Shown here one piece after another: positions 52,718 to 61,601 of a stretch of DNA of 64,000 bases. This stretch comes from Casp-alpha2 sp036337015 (GTDB lineage: Bacteria; Pseudomonadota; Alphaproteobacteria; Rhodospirillales; Casp-alpha2). The position numbers and the translations under genes were made by a program. The notes below the pieces were generated by a model. The model did not search any database, was not told the DNA's origin, and was given only the letters and a program-made list of their open reading frames with translations. Location: NCBI GenBank assembly GCA_036337015.1, contig JAYZEZ010000008.1:1-64000 (forward strand), written 5' to 3'. Each line of letters begins with the position of its first letter. The stretch's first letter is position 1.

Positions 52718-54238
52718 TCAAGCATAGTCCTGTTCGATCTCAAGCATTTTTTTCTGAACAAAAGCTGCTCTTTCTTCAGGATTTGTCATCTTATCGCTTT
52801 CTGTAATCGCCGCAATGCAACGCTGGGCAACATCACGTCGATTTTTAACTTCTTCTTCATCTGTACTGGCCTTGGGTATCTTCAACACGTTACCAGAACA
52901 GTATGTATTAGGTTTCCCATCAGTCTCCTGAAGCCATTGACGCCAAGCCTCAGTTGAAGCACCAGGATTAGTTCCATTTATTGCTTCTCTTAACTGCTTA
53001 CGTGACAAATAAACACCACCATCAAACTTCATAGGATTTTCTAAAGCATGTACAGCTATAGGACGCTGTGAAGCTGTCATCTCATAATCACCAGGAGCAT
53101 ATTGACCATCTTTATATGCTGTACGGTATCGATGATGTTTTGGCACTGGAGGTAAATCATTTATTTGATTATCCCCCGGACCGTATTTCGCACGCTCAGG
53201 GCGTCTAACTCCACACTGACCCTCTAGAAAATCGATTTTTTCATAACCACATAAATCTTCGTTTCCAACGTTACGCGGATCAATATGTGGTCCAATTCCT
53301 CGCCAACCAATCATTTTGCAAGTGTGATTATCAACTGGCACCGTCCAACGATACATGTGGACACGACTAAAATGCTTGGATTTCTTTCCATCTTCAAATA
53401 AATACGAATGAAAGCTTAAGTTAGGAAGGATTTGGTGATTTATTCGAATGAATAAATAATCGTCATCAACCCGACGTGATGATGTCCAGGCCATACTTTT
53501 TCCATCATGAACAGGAAAAAACTGCAAATCTGGGCGGACTAAATAAGCGTTTGCTCCCGCTTCACCAAATGTTGTTTGTTGTTCATGACCAGGAACCACT
53601 GCTGTCGTATGCAATGGTGTATGGTGAAACTGATCAGCTGCATTATCCTGAACTTGCAACCAATTGCAGGTTTGAACATTACTGAACGGGACCAATTTAT
53701 CATCTGGGTGACATGTAAAATCTCCCTCCCATTCTGGAAACGGAGGCTCTTCTTCAGGAGGTCCCATATAAGCAAATATTAGGCCGCTTTTTTCAACTGC
53801 TTTATAAGCAGGCTGACACAGGTTCTTGGCCATACGGCAACCTTCTTCTTCTTCACCAGTTGGCATTGGTACTTCTAAACAGGTTCCATCAACATCAAAT
53901 TTAAAACCATGGTATGAACACATAATTCCACGCTCCTGAATCATACCATATTCGAGAGAAGCCCCGCGATGAATGCAGTGAGCATGTAATAAACCCACCT
54001 GACCACTTTTATCTTTAAAAGCAACAAGGTCCTCACCCAAGATCGTCAAAAATCGAGGAACATCAGTCAACTCTTCAGACATACACACCGGATGCCAAAA
54101 CCTTCGCATGTACTCCCCAGTTGGTGTTCCTGGCAATACTTCGGTTAAAGTCGGATCATGTTCTGGAATATGGTTGTTGTAATAACCTCCATAAGGTTGC
54201 TTCTTTGTTTTATTATCTACTGGTTTGATTTCATTCAT
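52718..54238 (-). CDS. Rieske non-heme iron oxygenase alpha subunit (LigX/VanA-like; likely demethylase)
   Basis: The Rieske domain has C88-I-H90 and C107-S-Y-H110. The mononuclear iron site has the D202-x2-H205-x4-H210 pattern (DQFHHTPLH). The 506-residue length, the MRRFWHPV opening block and the MGPPEEEPPFPE segment resemble the LigX/phthalate 4,5-dioxygenase/VanA group, many of which remove O- or N-methyl groups. The MetFV genes downstream make demethylation plausible; the substrate is not deducible. It is first gene of the cluster, preceded by a large inverted repeat. Confidence 0.87.
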   Translation of the reverse strand: MNEIKPVDNKTKKQPYGGYYNNHIPEHDPTLTEVLPGTPTGEYMRRFWHPVCMSEELTDVPRFLTILGEDLVAFKDKSGQVGLLHAHCIHRGASLEYGMIQERGIMCSYHGFKFDVDGTCLEVPMPTGEEEEGCRMAKNLCQPAYKAVEKSGLIFAYMGPPEEEPPFPEWEGDFTCHPDDKLVPFSNVQTCNWLQVQDNAADQFHHTPLHTTAVVPGHEQQTTFGEAGANAYLVRPDLQFFPVHDGKSMAWTSSRRVDDDYLFIRINHQILPNLSFHSYLFEDGKKSKHFSRVHMYRWTVPVDNHTCKMIGWRGIGPHIDPRNVGNEDLCGYEKIDFLEGQCGVRRPERAKYGPGDNQINDLPPVPKHHRYRTAYKDGQYAPGDYEMTASQRPIAVHALENPMKFDGGVYLSRKQLREAINGTNPGASTEAWRQWLQETDGKPNTYCSGNVLKIPKASTDEEEVKNRRDVAQRCIAAITESDKMTNPEERAAFVQKKMLEIEQDYA

Positions 54239-54291
54239 GATCCCATCCTCTTACTTGGTTTTCACCATAATTAATTCACTCTAACCTTTAA

Positions 54292-54337
54292 GGCCATTTT
54301 TTAAGGCGAACTTATACCCATGCCCTTAAAATGGTCC
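54292..54337. repeat. Imperfect inverted repeat upstream of the Rieske oxygenase gene
   Basis: A 16-base left arm (54292-54307) and 16-base right arm (54322-54337) share GG, CCATTTT, AAGG and C with small bulges, around a 14-base loop. It is 54-100 bases upstream of the oxygenase ATG. No T-run follows on the minus strand, so it looks like a regulatory site rather than a terminator. Confidence 0.45.
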
Positions 54338-54425
54338 AATTCTTAATTCAAATGCAAAGTATTGGATTTTCTCATAAGAATAATAATTATCAATTTTATA
54401 ATCATGAAAAAGTATTTAAATTTAA

Positions 54426-55277
54426 CTAATTAGGTACTGGTAAATTCATAATAATCACTCCAAAGACTACTATAATTGATAAATATATCCGCCTGAGACC
54501 GAACGATTCTCCTAAAAATAGCGTTCCAATTAGAGCAGCGATTATCACACTTGTTTCTCTTAAAGCGGAAACATGAGCCATTGTTCCCATACTAAGCGCC
54601 CAAATTGCTAAACCATAAGAACCAAAATTAAGACATCCTGCTAAAATAGAAGATTTCCATCTAGTTTGAAGAAAACTTAAAAATCCACTACCTCTTCGTA
54701 TAATTGAAATCAAGGTGATAGGAAGTGGACTTAGGAGAAATAGCCAACCAATAAAACCAGCTGGACTACCTGATAATCTTACTCCAATGCCATCGATCAC
54801 TGTGTATGAAGCTATCATCAACCCGGTTAAAAGTGGATAAACTACAGTTTTCCAACCTTTCTGCCTCTCGTCCCCTGAAAAAAGCACAAGACTAATTATA
54901 GCACCGCTAACCAATACAACTCCTACTAAATCACTTAAACCTAATCTCTCTTCACTAAACAACATCGCACCCGCAGCTACCATAAGCGGCGCTGATCCCC
55001 GTGCGAGTGGGTATGCATGTGAAAGGTCACCGTTACGATAAGCCTCAATTAGGAATAAAAAATAAATATTATTTAAAATGACAGAGGTTGCTAAATATGG
55101 CCAGCTTTCGGGTGCTGGATTAGGCCCGAGCAGCAATAATATTGGAGATAGAATACCAGTCGTACAAATGACCACAGCCATAGTCATAAGTCTATCATCA
55201 TCAACCTTTACTAACGCGTTCCAAACAGCATGTAAAACTGCAGCAATTAATACTAAGAGAATTACAAGGGCATCCAT
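54426..55277 (-). CDS. EamA-family (drug/metabolite) transporter
   Basis: About ten hydrophobic helices in two EamA repeats (283 residues); HAVWNALVKVDDD begins the first and SHVSALRETSVIIAALIGTLFLGE ends the second. DMT transporters export or import amino acids, sugars or aromatic compounds; the substrate is unknown. It is 15 bases downstream of a GcvA-like LysR gene on the same strand, which may regulate it. Confidence 0.85.
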   Translation of the reverse strand: MDALVILLVLIAAVLHAVWNALVKVDDDRLMTMAVVICTTGILSPILLLLGPNPAPESWPYLATSVILNNIYFLFLIEAYRNGDLSHAYPLARGSAPLMVAAGAMLFSEERLGLSDLVGVVLVSGAIISLVLFSGDERQKGWKTVVYPLLTGLMIASYTVIDGIGVRLSGSPAGFIGWLFLLSPLPITLISIIRRGSGFLSFLQTRWKSSILAGCLNFGSYGLAIWALSMGTMAHVSALRETSVIIAALIGTLFLGESFGLRRIYLSIIVVFGVIIMNLPVPN

Positions 55278-55292
55278 TAAGGCTCTCGTTTC

Positions 55293-56228
55293 TTAAATAG
55301 AAACTTTCCCGGAAATTTTATCGTACTCTACCTGCGCCAAAGATGCTTCCGCAATTAACCAATCACGTACAGATGCAATTTTAGGGGTGTTTTCCTTACC
55401 ATTTGGACAAACTAGATAATATGAAACGTTAGATGGATAATCATAATTAAATAGCTTTACCAGTTTGCCCGCTTTTAGATCTTCGGACACATGGGCACTT
55501 CGCGCTAAAGCAATGCCTTGGCCTTCCTTAGCAGCTTGTAATGCCATATTACTATCAGGGAACCGCGGACCCTCTACTACCACAACATCCTTTTGGCCAA
55601 CTTGAGCAAACCAATCTTCCCAATTTGGATGGGCGGGATCTCCCAAACGAAGTAGTAAAGGAAGCCCATGTAAATCATCATGAGTAGAAGGCATGCCCAC
55701 CTTATCTATAAAATCAGGAGAACAAACTGGAAAGACATATTCTTTTAATAATAGTGTGGAATGTAAACCTGGATAGTTCCCCTGACCTAAACGGATGGCC
55801 ATATCAACGTTTTCCGTTGCAAAATTTACCAATTCATCATGAGTTGAAATCCATAAATCAATATCTGGAAACTCATTATGGAATTCATTTATTCGTGGAA
55901 CTAGCCATTTGACAGCAAAGGATTGAAGAGTATCTATTCTTAATGGATCTCGTTTAATCTCAGTCTTAAGTGTTTCAAGTGTCTCTGAAAGATGGTCAAA
56001 AAAATTCCGAACTACTGGCGCTAACGCCTGGCCATTCCGGGTTAATACAAGTCCCCTTGGCGGTCTATCAAATAATTTAAGATCCCAAAGATCTTCAAGG
56101 TGCCGGATCTGGTGACTAACAGCACTTTGGGTAACACATAATTCATCTGCAGCTTTTGTAAAATTTAAATGCCTGGCAGCAGCTTCTAGAGCTCTTAACG
56201 TGGCGATAGGCGGTGGACGGTGAAGCAT
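55293..56228 (-). CDS. LysR-family regulator, GcvA-like
   Basis: 311 residues. The N-terminal HTH reads FTKAADELCVTQSAVSHQI and the start LRALEAAARHLNF is characteristic of the GcvA branch. The effector domain (about 90-295) follows. It is directly upstream of the EamA transporter gene. True GcvA controls the glycine-cleavage genes; none are nearby, so a transporter-linked role is more likely. Confidence 0.9.
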   Translation of the reverse strand: MLHRPPPIATLRALEAAARHLNFTKAADELCVTQSAVSHQIRHLEDLWDLKLFDRPPRGLVLTRNGQALAPVVRNFFDHLSETLETLKTEIKRDPLRIDTLQSFAVKWLVPRINEFHNEFPDIDLWISTHDELVNFATENVDMAIRLGQGNYPGLHSTLLLKEYVFPVCSPDFIDKVGMPSTHDDLHGLPLLLRLGDPAHPNWEDWFAQVGQKDVVVVEGPRFPDSNMALQAAKEGQGIALARSAHVSEDLKAGKLVKLFNYDYPSNVSYYLVCPNGKENTPKIASVRDWLIAEASLAQVEYDKISGKVSI

Positions 56229-56626
56229 AAGATATTACCTTGAATTAAACCAAAGAATAAGAAGTCTTGTGAAAGTTACTGACAAAATCAATGTATGAAT
56301 AACAAATGTTCCCGAAACCTGAAAGCAAGAAAAACTATAATTTTTGTGGGAGAAGTAATTGTAAATTTAAACTTCTTTTTACTAAAAACTAGACCCAATA
56401 TCTATTTCTATAATCTATTGTGAAAAACATTAAATATTTAGAAACACAATAAATTATTCTCCAAACCCCTTAATAGTTCAACTTCCTGCTAGTCTAACGG
56501 AAAATTACATTTGTAAGCAATACGGTCCAATAAAATTATCTTATACATATCATTTAATTAGTTGATATCTAAAAATTATATCAAAATTTTAAACTAAAAC
56601 GCCTAGGAATACCCGAACCTGATCTA
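56229..56626. other. 398-base intergenic region without genes
   Basis: No convincing frame on either strand. It holds the GcvA-like gene's promoter region on one side and the 3' end of the MFS gene on the other. The only structure noticed is TATTGTG (56416-56422) with CACAATA (56445-56451), a 7-base inverted pair 22 bases apart. Confidence 0.5.
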
Positions 56627-57874
56627 CTAGACTGCTTTCTCCTGGATTTTCTTGATCGGTTGAATCAAGAATCTACATATCGGTATAGTGATTAGAGTTA
56701 ATAAGGCTACAAGACACAATGTTAAAGACACACCAGAGGCATCGCTAATCAATCCAAATGCAAATGGTGCTAGAGCACTACCGCCAACAGATAAGGTATA
56801 AAACAGACCAAACCCGCGAGCTTGACGATCGGATTCTACAAAGTCAGAAACAGTGCCGTAGAGCACTGAGGATGTTCCATTTAGTCCCATCCCAATTAAT
56901 GGGAGTAACGCTAAAGACCAATTTAAAGAAATAGGTAACAAAACTAAAATACCAATTCCAGTGATAGCTTCAGTCAATACCACAGTGCGGATAATACCAA
57001 ATTTTTCTGCTAACATACCACAAAAGAACTTACCAGTTGCTCCGCCAACAAAGGCCAACGATAAAGCAAACCCAATAATTTCTACCTGAGCGCCTTTTTC
57101 AATTAATAAAAAAGGTAAGAAAGTTAAGAACCCGCTACGCCCGGCACCATCTATAATTCCTATGATTGACAATGCTCTAAATCCGGTACGATCTGAAATT
57201 CCCCATCCCTTCTTCCTTCTATTACCCGGAGTTCGATAACTGTTAACCCTATTGGAAACTTCAATAGGAGAACCCTCTCTTATGTTAATAAGTAATAGGT
57301 ATGCAACAACTCCCGCGAGGATGCCAAAAATACCAACTCCCGCAGTTGCCCACCGCCACTCGTACCCAGCAATCAATATGGCCGCCAGAAATGGTAAAAC
57401 CATCTTACCCAAATCACCAGAAAAGTTATAAATTCCAAGCGCAGTACGCCGAGGACCTTGCTCATATACTCTTGAAATAATAGATGAGCTCAAAGGATGT
57501 TGAACAGTTGAACCTAACCCACCAGCAAGCAGAAGTACTGTCAGGGCAAAAAATCCACCAGCAAACCCTAGAGTCAAGTAAGCCAATCCAGTAAGAATAG
57601 TCCCAGCACAAAGCAATATGCGTTCGCCCCATCGCTCAGCAAGCAATCCTGCAGGTACCTGAAATAACGCCATAGCACCTGAATATGCAGATCTAATGAT
57701 ACCCACTTGGGTTAGTGATAGTGCAAATTCAACTTGCCACAATGGCAAAAGCAAAATTAGAACACCAGAAATACCGTCGTGAACAAAATGTGCCCCAGAA
57801 CCAATACCTAAGACCCGGCGCCGAATGATAACATCAGTTAGCGAACTTGGTTTAAAAAAAAAATTAGACCTCAA
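56627..57874 (-). CDS. MFS transporter next to phosphonate-type HD oxygenase
   Basis: Twelve predicted helices in 415 residues with the cytoplasmic loops LLAERWGERI and MLAEKFG, typical of the MFS. The substrate is unknown. Its 5' end overlaps the HD-domain gene by 11 bases, so the two are coupled; import or export of an organophosphonate or its product is a reasonable guess, not shown. Confidence 0.82.
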   Translation of the reverse strand: MRSNFFFKPSSLTDVIIRRRVLGIGSGAHFVHDGISGVLILLLPLWQVEFALSLTQVGIIRSAYSGAMALFQVPAGLLAERWGERILLCAGTILTGLAYLTLGFAGGFFALTVLLLAGGLGSTVQHPLSSSIISRVYEQGPRRTALGIYNFSGDLGKMVLPFLAAILIAGYEWRWATAGVGIFGILAGVVAYLLLINIREGSPIEVSNRVNSYRTPGNRRKKGWGISDRTGFRALSIIGIIDGAGRSGFLTFLPFLLIEKGAQVEIIGFALSLAFVGGATGKFFCGMLAEKFGIIRTVVLTEAITGIGILVLLPISLNWSLALLPLIGMGLNGTSSVLYGTVSDFVESDRQARGFGLFYTLSVGGSALAPFAFGLISDASGVSLTLCLVALLTLITIPICRFLIQPIKKIQEKAV

Positions 57875-58484
57875 CCTTTAGCAACTTTTCTAATAAAATT
57901 TGATAATGTTCAAAATTAGGGGTCTTGCGTTCCTTATGGGTTGCAAGATCATCCCAACGACGGAGCTTTGCAGCAGCTTCTGCATGATGATTAGCTTCAA
58001 ACAGCTGGACTTCCTCACGGGACATATTCCCACCTTGCAGCTTGAATGTATGTCGAGTTGTCTCGGCAAGTTTATCATAATACTTTGGATCGATAGTACA
58101 AAGATACCGTTTAGCAGATACATGAAGTCTTACCGGCTCTGAAACATCAAGGCCAAATAGATTTTCAAGCAGATCCGCGCCAGACTCTTCGTGGAGACGG
58201 TCTTTAGTGGCTGACAACATATACTTATGACTGCCGTCACTAAAGTCGAGTGAAAAATCCGTACCAAAATGGCCTATATCATGAAGGAGTGAGGCAACTA
58301 TTAATTCTGGTGTCGCTCCATCTTTCTCAGCAAAATATGCTGTTTGCAACATATGAGAACACATACTGACTTCTCCGCTGCCATAAGACATAGTAAGACC
58401 ACGCTCAAAGATATCAGAAAAATACCTAATATAATTCTTTGGAGATGAGTTAGTAATGTCTATAATTTTATCCAATTTATTCAC
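57864..58484 (-). CDS. HD-domain mixed-valent di-iron oxygenase, PhnZ/TmpB-like
   Basis: 206 residues of the 'phosphonate-associated HDIG' family. Predicted di-iron ligands H44, H68-D69, H98, H121 and D178 fit the PhnZ pattern, and Y34, ten residues before H44, matches its gating tyrosine. LHVSAKRYLCTI (120-131) and LQGGNMS are diagnostic. PhnZ and TmpB cleave the C-P bond of hydroxylated aminoethyl- or trimethylaminoethylphosphonate. The usual partner hydroxylase (PhnY/TmpA) is not in the window. It is divergent from the LysR gene at 58688. Confidence 0.8.
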   Translation of the reverse strand: MNKLDKIIDITNSSPKNYIRYFSDIFERGLTMSYGSGEVSMCSHMLQTAYFAEKDGATPELIVASLLHDIGHFGTDFSLDFSDGSHKYMLSATKDRLHEESGADLLENLFGLDVSEPVRLHVSAKRYLCTIDPKYYDKLAETTRHTFKLQGGNMSREEVQLFEANHHAEAAAKLRRWDDLATHKERKTPNFEHYQILLEKLLKVEV

Positions 58485-58574
58485 CCTATCTAAACATTCC
58501 TAATACCATTATTATAAATTATTCTTTTTCAAACTACCGATAATTGATTTGTTTAATTAAATAAGTGATTCTTT

Positions 58575-58599
58575 AATACTATAACTCCCCAAAAGTATT
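58575..58599. promoter_or_regulatory. Candidate LysR-type operator between HD oxygenase and LysR genes
   Basis: AATACT (58575-58580) and AGTATT (58594-58599) are perfect inverted arms 13 bases apart, extendable with CTTTA/TAAAG outward. The site lies in the 200-base divergent region, where a LysR protein normally binds to control both genes. Confidence 0.5.
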
Positions 58600-58687
58600 C
58601 TAAAGGTCTATGTTAAAGTGAAATATGAACTTTTAAAACCAACAACTCAGAAATGAATTACACAAATAACAATTTTTAAATCTTAAA

Positions 58688-59590
58688 ATGACCAAAAGAT
58701 CAAAAAGGAATTCAATAAACTTTAAGCAATTGCGTTGCTTCCATGCCGTTGCAACTACAGGCGGATTTACTCTAGCCGCAAAAGAATTGAGGGTTGGGCA
58801 ACCAAGTATCACAGTCCACGTAAAAGCATTAGAAGACTATTTTGGTGTTGAACTCTTTAGTCGCTATGGCCACAACGTTGAGCTAACAAAACTTGGACAT
58901 ACACTATTAAAAGTAACTCATCGTATTTTTAGCCTTGAAGTCGAGGCTATCGAAATCCTCAACGCGGCCAGCGGTTTTCAAACCGGGCACCTAAGCATTG
59001 GAGCCATTGGCCCCCACCAGGTTACTGAGTTAACTATGGCATTTGGCCAAGCTTATCCGGATGTTGATTTATCTGTTTCACTTGGCAATTCTCAAGAAAT
59101 ACTTGCTCGTGTATTAGATTTTCGAGATGACGTTGGAATCGTTCCTCAGATTAAGAAAGATTCGCGCTTCTTATCTATCCCCTGCAAACGCAATCGTATT
59201 GTTCTTCTTGTTCCTCGGGAACACGCTTGGGCAAAAAAGAAAATAATTAACCTAAAAGAACTAAACAATCAGCGACTAGTTTTACGTGAAACTGGATCAG
59301 CTACCCGACATGTTTTCGAAGATGCTTTAAATGAAGCAAACGTGACAATTCGCCGGGTAATGTCAATTGGCAGTAGTGAGGCTGTTAGGGAAGCTGTTGC
59401 TAATGGCCTTGGGTTTAGTATTGCACTAGAAGATGAGTCTCCGCCAGACGACCGCGTAAAATTAATAAAAATTTCTGACGTTGAGCTTTATTTGCATCCA
59501 CACATAATTTGCCTACAAGAACGACGTGAAGCACCTTTAATAAAAGCTTTTCTTGATATGGTAGAAGACAAAACAAAGAAAGGCACTTAA
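58688..59590 (+). CDS. LysR-family transcriptional regulator of the phosphonate locus
   Basis: 300 residues; HTH LAAKELRVGQPSITVHVKAL (about 35-54) and a LysR effector-binding domain. It is divergent from the HD oxygenase gene and convergent with an EamA gene whose stop codon lies one base beyond its own. Its position suggests it controls oxygenase and uptake genes in response to a phosphonate, an inference from context only. Confidence 0.88.
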   Translation: MTKRSKRNSINFKQLRCFHAVATTGGFTLAAKELRVGQPSITVHVKALEDYFGVELFSRYGHNVELTKLGHTLLKVTHRIFSLEVEAIEILNAASGFQTGHLSIGAIGPHQVTELTMAFGQAYPDVDLSVSLGNSQEILARVLDFRDDVGIVPQIKKDSRFLSIPCKRNRIVLLVPREHAWAKKKIINLKELNNQRLVLRETGSATRHVFEDALNEANVTIRRVMSIGSSEAVREAVANGLGFSIALEDESPPDDRVKLIKISDVELYLHPHIICLQERREAPLIKAFLDMVEDKTKKGT

Positions 59591-59591
59591 A

Positions 59592-60461
59592 TCATTTTGC
59601 GTAAATAATTACTACTATGCCTATAGTGATTAAGATCGACCACGCAAGTCGCGCATTCATTCGTTCTTCTTTATAAAGTATACAGCCTAAAATAACGGAA
59701 AGGGGGATAGATGCAAGACGTACTGAGCTAACAGCTGCTGCACTACCACCAAGTTGGAACGCCCAGAGTATAAGATAATAAGAGGCATAAGACATTGAAC
59801 CTGCTAGTATGAAACGCCTCGGTGTCCTTTTCCATCCTGAAAATAAATGATGAGATAGCGATTGTTCACGCGGTTTCGTAGCAAAGGATACGATTATCAT
59901 ACCCGGTATCATAAAAATATATTGGGCAAATAAATAAGATGATGGCTCAGCCACTTTCATAGATTCTGCGTCCGCTAAGGTTATTACACCATGTGAACAT
60001 AATGCAAGAACGGCTAAAACAAGCGTTCTAGGATGGCTAAATGTTCCACCTCCTGGCTGATATTGAATCAAAAAAGCGCCACAAAGAATTAATGCAATCC
60101 CACTTAACATCATTAGAGAAAAGGTATGGTTAAGAAATAAAAATCCTACAATAACAACAAATAAGGGCGACGAACGAATGATTGGATAATAAACAGATAA
60201 ATCCCCTACTTTTAGAGTCATAAGTACACACCAATAATAAAATAATGTGCCAAGACCGGAGACAAGCATAGTCGGCCATACATTATAGGCAATCCATGGA
60301 TCAGCACCTATTAACCAAGTCTGAATACCAGAAAAAATACAAAAATGGATTACTACAGCTAATGCTACACCTGATGGTGTCTGGTCACCCTTAACCAAAA
60401 ATTCACGAAGTGGGTGCATGAAAGCCGATGCTAGAACTAAAAAAAGAATGGCTAACGACAT
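59592..60461 (-). CDS. EamA-family (drug/metabolite) transporter
   Basis: Ten hydrophobic helices in 289 residues, two EamA repeats; YYPIIRSSPLFVVIVGFLFL and SYASYYLILWAFQLGGSAAA are typical. The substrate is unknown. It is on the same strand as phnE and about 209 bases downstream of it, a hairpin lies between. It may move a phosphonate-derived metabolite. Confidence 0.83.
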   Translation of the reverse strand: MSLAILFLVLASAFMHPLREFLVKGDQTPSGVALAVVIHFCIFSGIQTWLIGADPWIAYNVWPTMLVSGLGTLFYYWCVLMTLKVGDLSVYYPIIRSSPLFVVIVGFLFLNHTFSLMMLSGIALILCGAFLIQYQPGGGTFSHPRTLVLAVLALCSHGVITLADAESMKVAEPSSYLFAQYIFMIPGMIIVSFATKPREQSLSHHLFSGWKRTPRRFILAGSMSYASYYLILWAFQLGGSAAAVSSVRLASIPLSVILGCILYKEERMNARLAWSILITIGIVVIIYAK

Positions 60462-60562
60462 TGCCGAACCTCACATAAGCACGTAGTCCTAAGTAAATAG
60501 GCTAATTTTATTAAAAAATCTCTTCTAAGAAAGATTAGGTAACGTCAAGAAGTGCTACCAAA

Positions 60563-60580
60563 AGTCAGCAAAAGCTGACT
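60563..60580 (-). terminator. Hairpin after the phn operon (possible terminator)
   Basis: AGTCAGC and GCTGACT form a perfect 7-base stem with an AAAA loop (TTTT on the minus strand), 90 bases past the phnE stop. On the minus strand it is followed by only TTT, so termination is plausible but not strong. Confidence 0.45.
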
Positions 60581-60670
60581 GGAATGCTCTATAAATGCAT
60601 AATATGTAATCGCAAAATAAACTTATTATTTTGAAGACAGAAACCAGTTAAATCTAGAAGTTAGAGCTTG

Positions 60671-61579
60671 TTAGCTATTGAATTTTTGAGCCACTTTCTC
60701 CATTGGCCGATCATGACCCTGAGAGACTCTATCTCCATATATAAACCGCTCTCTTAAAGACTTCGACAACCAGTCAATCACATAGACCACCACGATTATC
60801 ATCAGAATTATAGTTAAAGCGTTTGAGAATTCAAAAGCCCGTATATTATCTGATAAAAGAAATCCAATTCCGCCAGCTCCAACAATACCTAAAATAGTCG
60901 CAGCTCGAGTATTTGATTCAAACATATAAAGTGCATTTGACAAAAGAACGGGTAATACTTGAGGCAAAACGCCAAAACGAATTACTTCAAGACGACTAGC
61001 CCCTGAAGCCTTCATACCATCAATAGGCTTACGGTCAATGTTCTCAATAGCTTCAGAGTACAATGTGATCAAGATGCCAGTATCGATCACAATAATTGCC
61101 AAAATACCTGGTATCGGGCCCAAACCCATAGCACGAACGAAAATAAGACCCCAAATTAGATAGTCACTTGCCCTCAAAATATCAGCAAAACGCCGGGTGC
61201 TAAATTGGACTGGCCTAAATGGCATCATATTCTTAGCTGCTAGGAAGGCAAAAGGAAGCGCAAGTATAGCACCTATAAGACTTCCAATTAATGCCATTGC
61301 TAGCGTCTCTCCAATTGCATGCGTATATTCAAACCTATGCTCCCAACCTGTAGGCGGAAACATTTGATCAATCATGATGCCAAGCTTAACGAAAGAACCC
61401 CAGAACCTCTCACCAAAAAAACCATATTTATTAAGAGCAAATAAAATAAAAGCAGCAGTACCTCCCCAAATTAGGAGTCGCATCAAGCGTTCACCCGTTG
61501 TCATTGAAAATACCCGGGGAAACTTCTTACGATCCTCGTTAATCATTTCTATCGTAAGGTCAGACAACTTATCACTCAT
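60671..61579 (-). CDS. phnE: Phosphonate ABC transporter permease PhnE (second copy)
   Basis: Membrane permease of 302 residues with about six helices. The coupling (EAA-type) region reads KPIDGMKASGASRLEVIRFGVLPQVLP, then a glycine loop GIVGAGGIGFLL, conserved in PhnE. It is 22 bases downstream of the first phnE, with which it probably forms a heterodimer over PhnC. Confidence 0.93.
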   Translation of the reverse strand: MSDKLSDLTIEMINEDRKKFPRVFSMTTGERLMRLLIWGGTAAFILFALNKYGFFGERFWGSFVKLGIMIDQMFPPTGWEHRFEYTHAIGETLAMALIGSLIGAILALPFAFLAAKNMMPFRPVQFSTRRFADILRASDYLIWGLIFVRAMGLGPIPGILAIIVIDTGILITLYSEAIENIDRKPIDGMKASGASRLEVIRFGVLPQVLPVLLSNALYMFESNTRAATILGIVGAGGIGFLLSDNIRAFEFSNALTIILMIIVVVYVIDWLSKSLRERFIYGDRVSQGHDRPMEKVAQKFNS

Positions 61580-61601
61580 AATTGGGTTTCCTTAAATTTT
61601 A

